DNA from: Syntrophaceae bacterium
Lineage (GTDB): Bacteria > Desulfobacterota > Syntrophia > Syntrophales > UBA5619
Assembly: GCA_919902745.1 (NCBI GenBank)
Contig: CAKKRN010000159.1
Span: 1-5,813 of the forward strand
Reading direction: 5' to 3'
DNA length: 5,813 nucleotides
In this document: piece after piece, positions 5,809 to 5,813 of the stretch
How positions within the stretch are numbered: position 1 is the stretch's first letter
Layout: each line of letters begins with the position of its first letter
Position numbers and translations under genes: made by a program
The notes under the pieces: model-generated
Told to the model about the DNA's origin: nothing
The model's input: only the letters and a program-made list of their open reading frames with translations
Database searches by the model: none

Positions 5809-5813
5809 GAGGT
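5809..5813 (+). promoter_or_regulatory. Possible ribosome binding site of the next gene
   Basis: GAGGT ends the window, 22 bases after the J-protein stop, and would suit a start codon about 6-9 bases beyond the edge. In many genomes the gene after cbpA encodes the CbpM or MerR-like modulator of CbpA; that identity is only a guess here. The six-T run at 5792-5797 is not preceded by a GC-rich stem, so transcription probably continues. Confidence 0.3.

Overview
The window reads as ordinary chromosome from a mid-to-high-GC Gram-negative bacterium, with six genes all on the + strand. Gene content and order (homoserine dehydrogenase followed by an archaeal-type phosphoglycerate mutase homologue, then a YbgC-type thioesterase, a membrane-anchored TPR protein and a zinc-finger-less DnaJ protein), together with the protein sequences, most resemble Desulfobacterota (former Deltaproteobacteria), perhaps the Syntrophales. 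This placement is an impression from recalled family sequences, not a computed result.

Layout. Bases 1-879 are the C-terminal part of recG, the branched-DNA helicase; the gene starts upstream of the window. Inside it, at 535-585, lies a pair of tandem hairpin-forming palindromes that lengthen the protein in frame. A short gap (880-981) holds a good sigma70-type promoter with an extended -10 element, so the next gene probably starts a new transcription unit. hom (982-2301) encodes homoserine dehydrogenase with a C-terminal ACT domain. After a 126-base gap containing a strong Shine-Dalgarno sequence and a possible 12-codon upstream ORF comes an apgM-family gene (2428-3660). Its position beside hom suggests it may be the alternative homoserine kinase rather than a glycolytic mutase. 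The ybgC-like thioesterase gene (3641-4063) overlaps its end by 20 bases and starts with TTG. A TPR protein with one membrane anchor (4072-4749) follows after 8 bases. After a 90-base AT-containing gap comes a CbpA-type J-domain co-chaperone (4840-5787). The last 26 bases hold the probable ribosome binding site of a further gene.

How the genes may work together. hom and the apgM homologue could supply two successive steps from aspartate semialdehyde to O-phosphohomoserine for threonine synthesis. The thioesterase and TPR genes form a tight pair that may concern the cell envelope. The J protein would work with a DnaK partner encoded elsewhere. recG appears unrelated to the rest.

The most unusual item is the recG insert. 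It consists of two 24-base units sharing an 8-base head (GGGGACAC) and a CCG loop. Their stems differ at two base pairs, and both differences are compensated on the opposite arm. Each unit is exactly eight codons long. It looks like a REP-like or other mobile palindromic element caught inside an essential-type housekeeping coding sequence. No CRISPR array, tRNA, rRNA, transposase or phage gene was seen.
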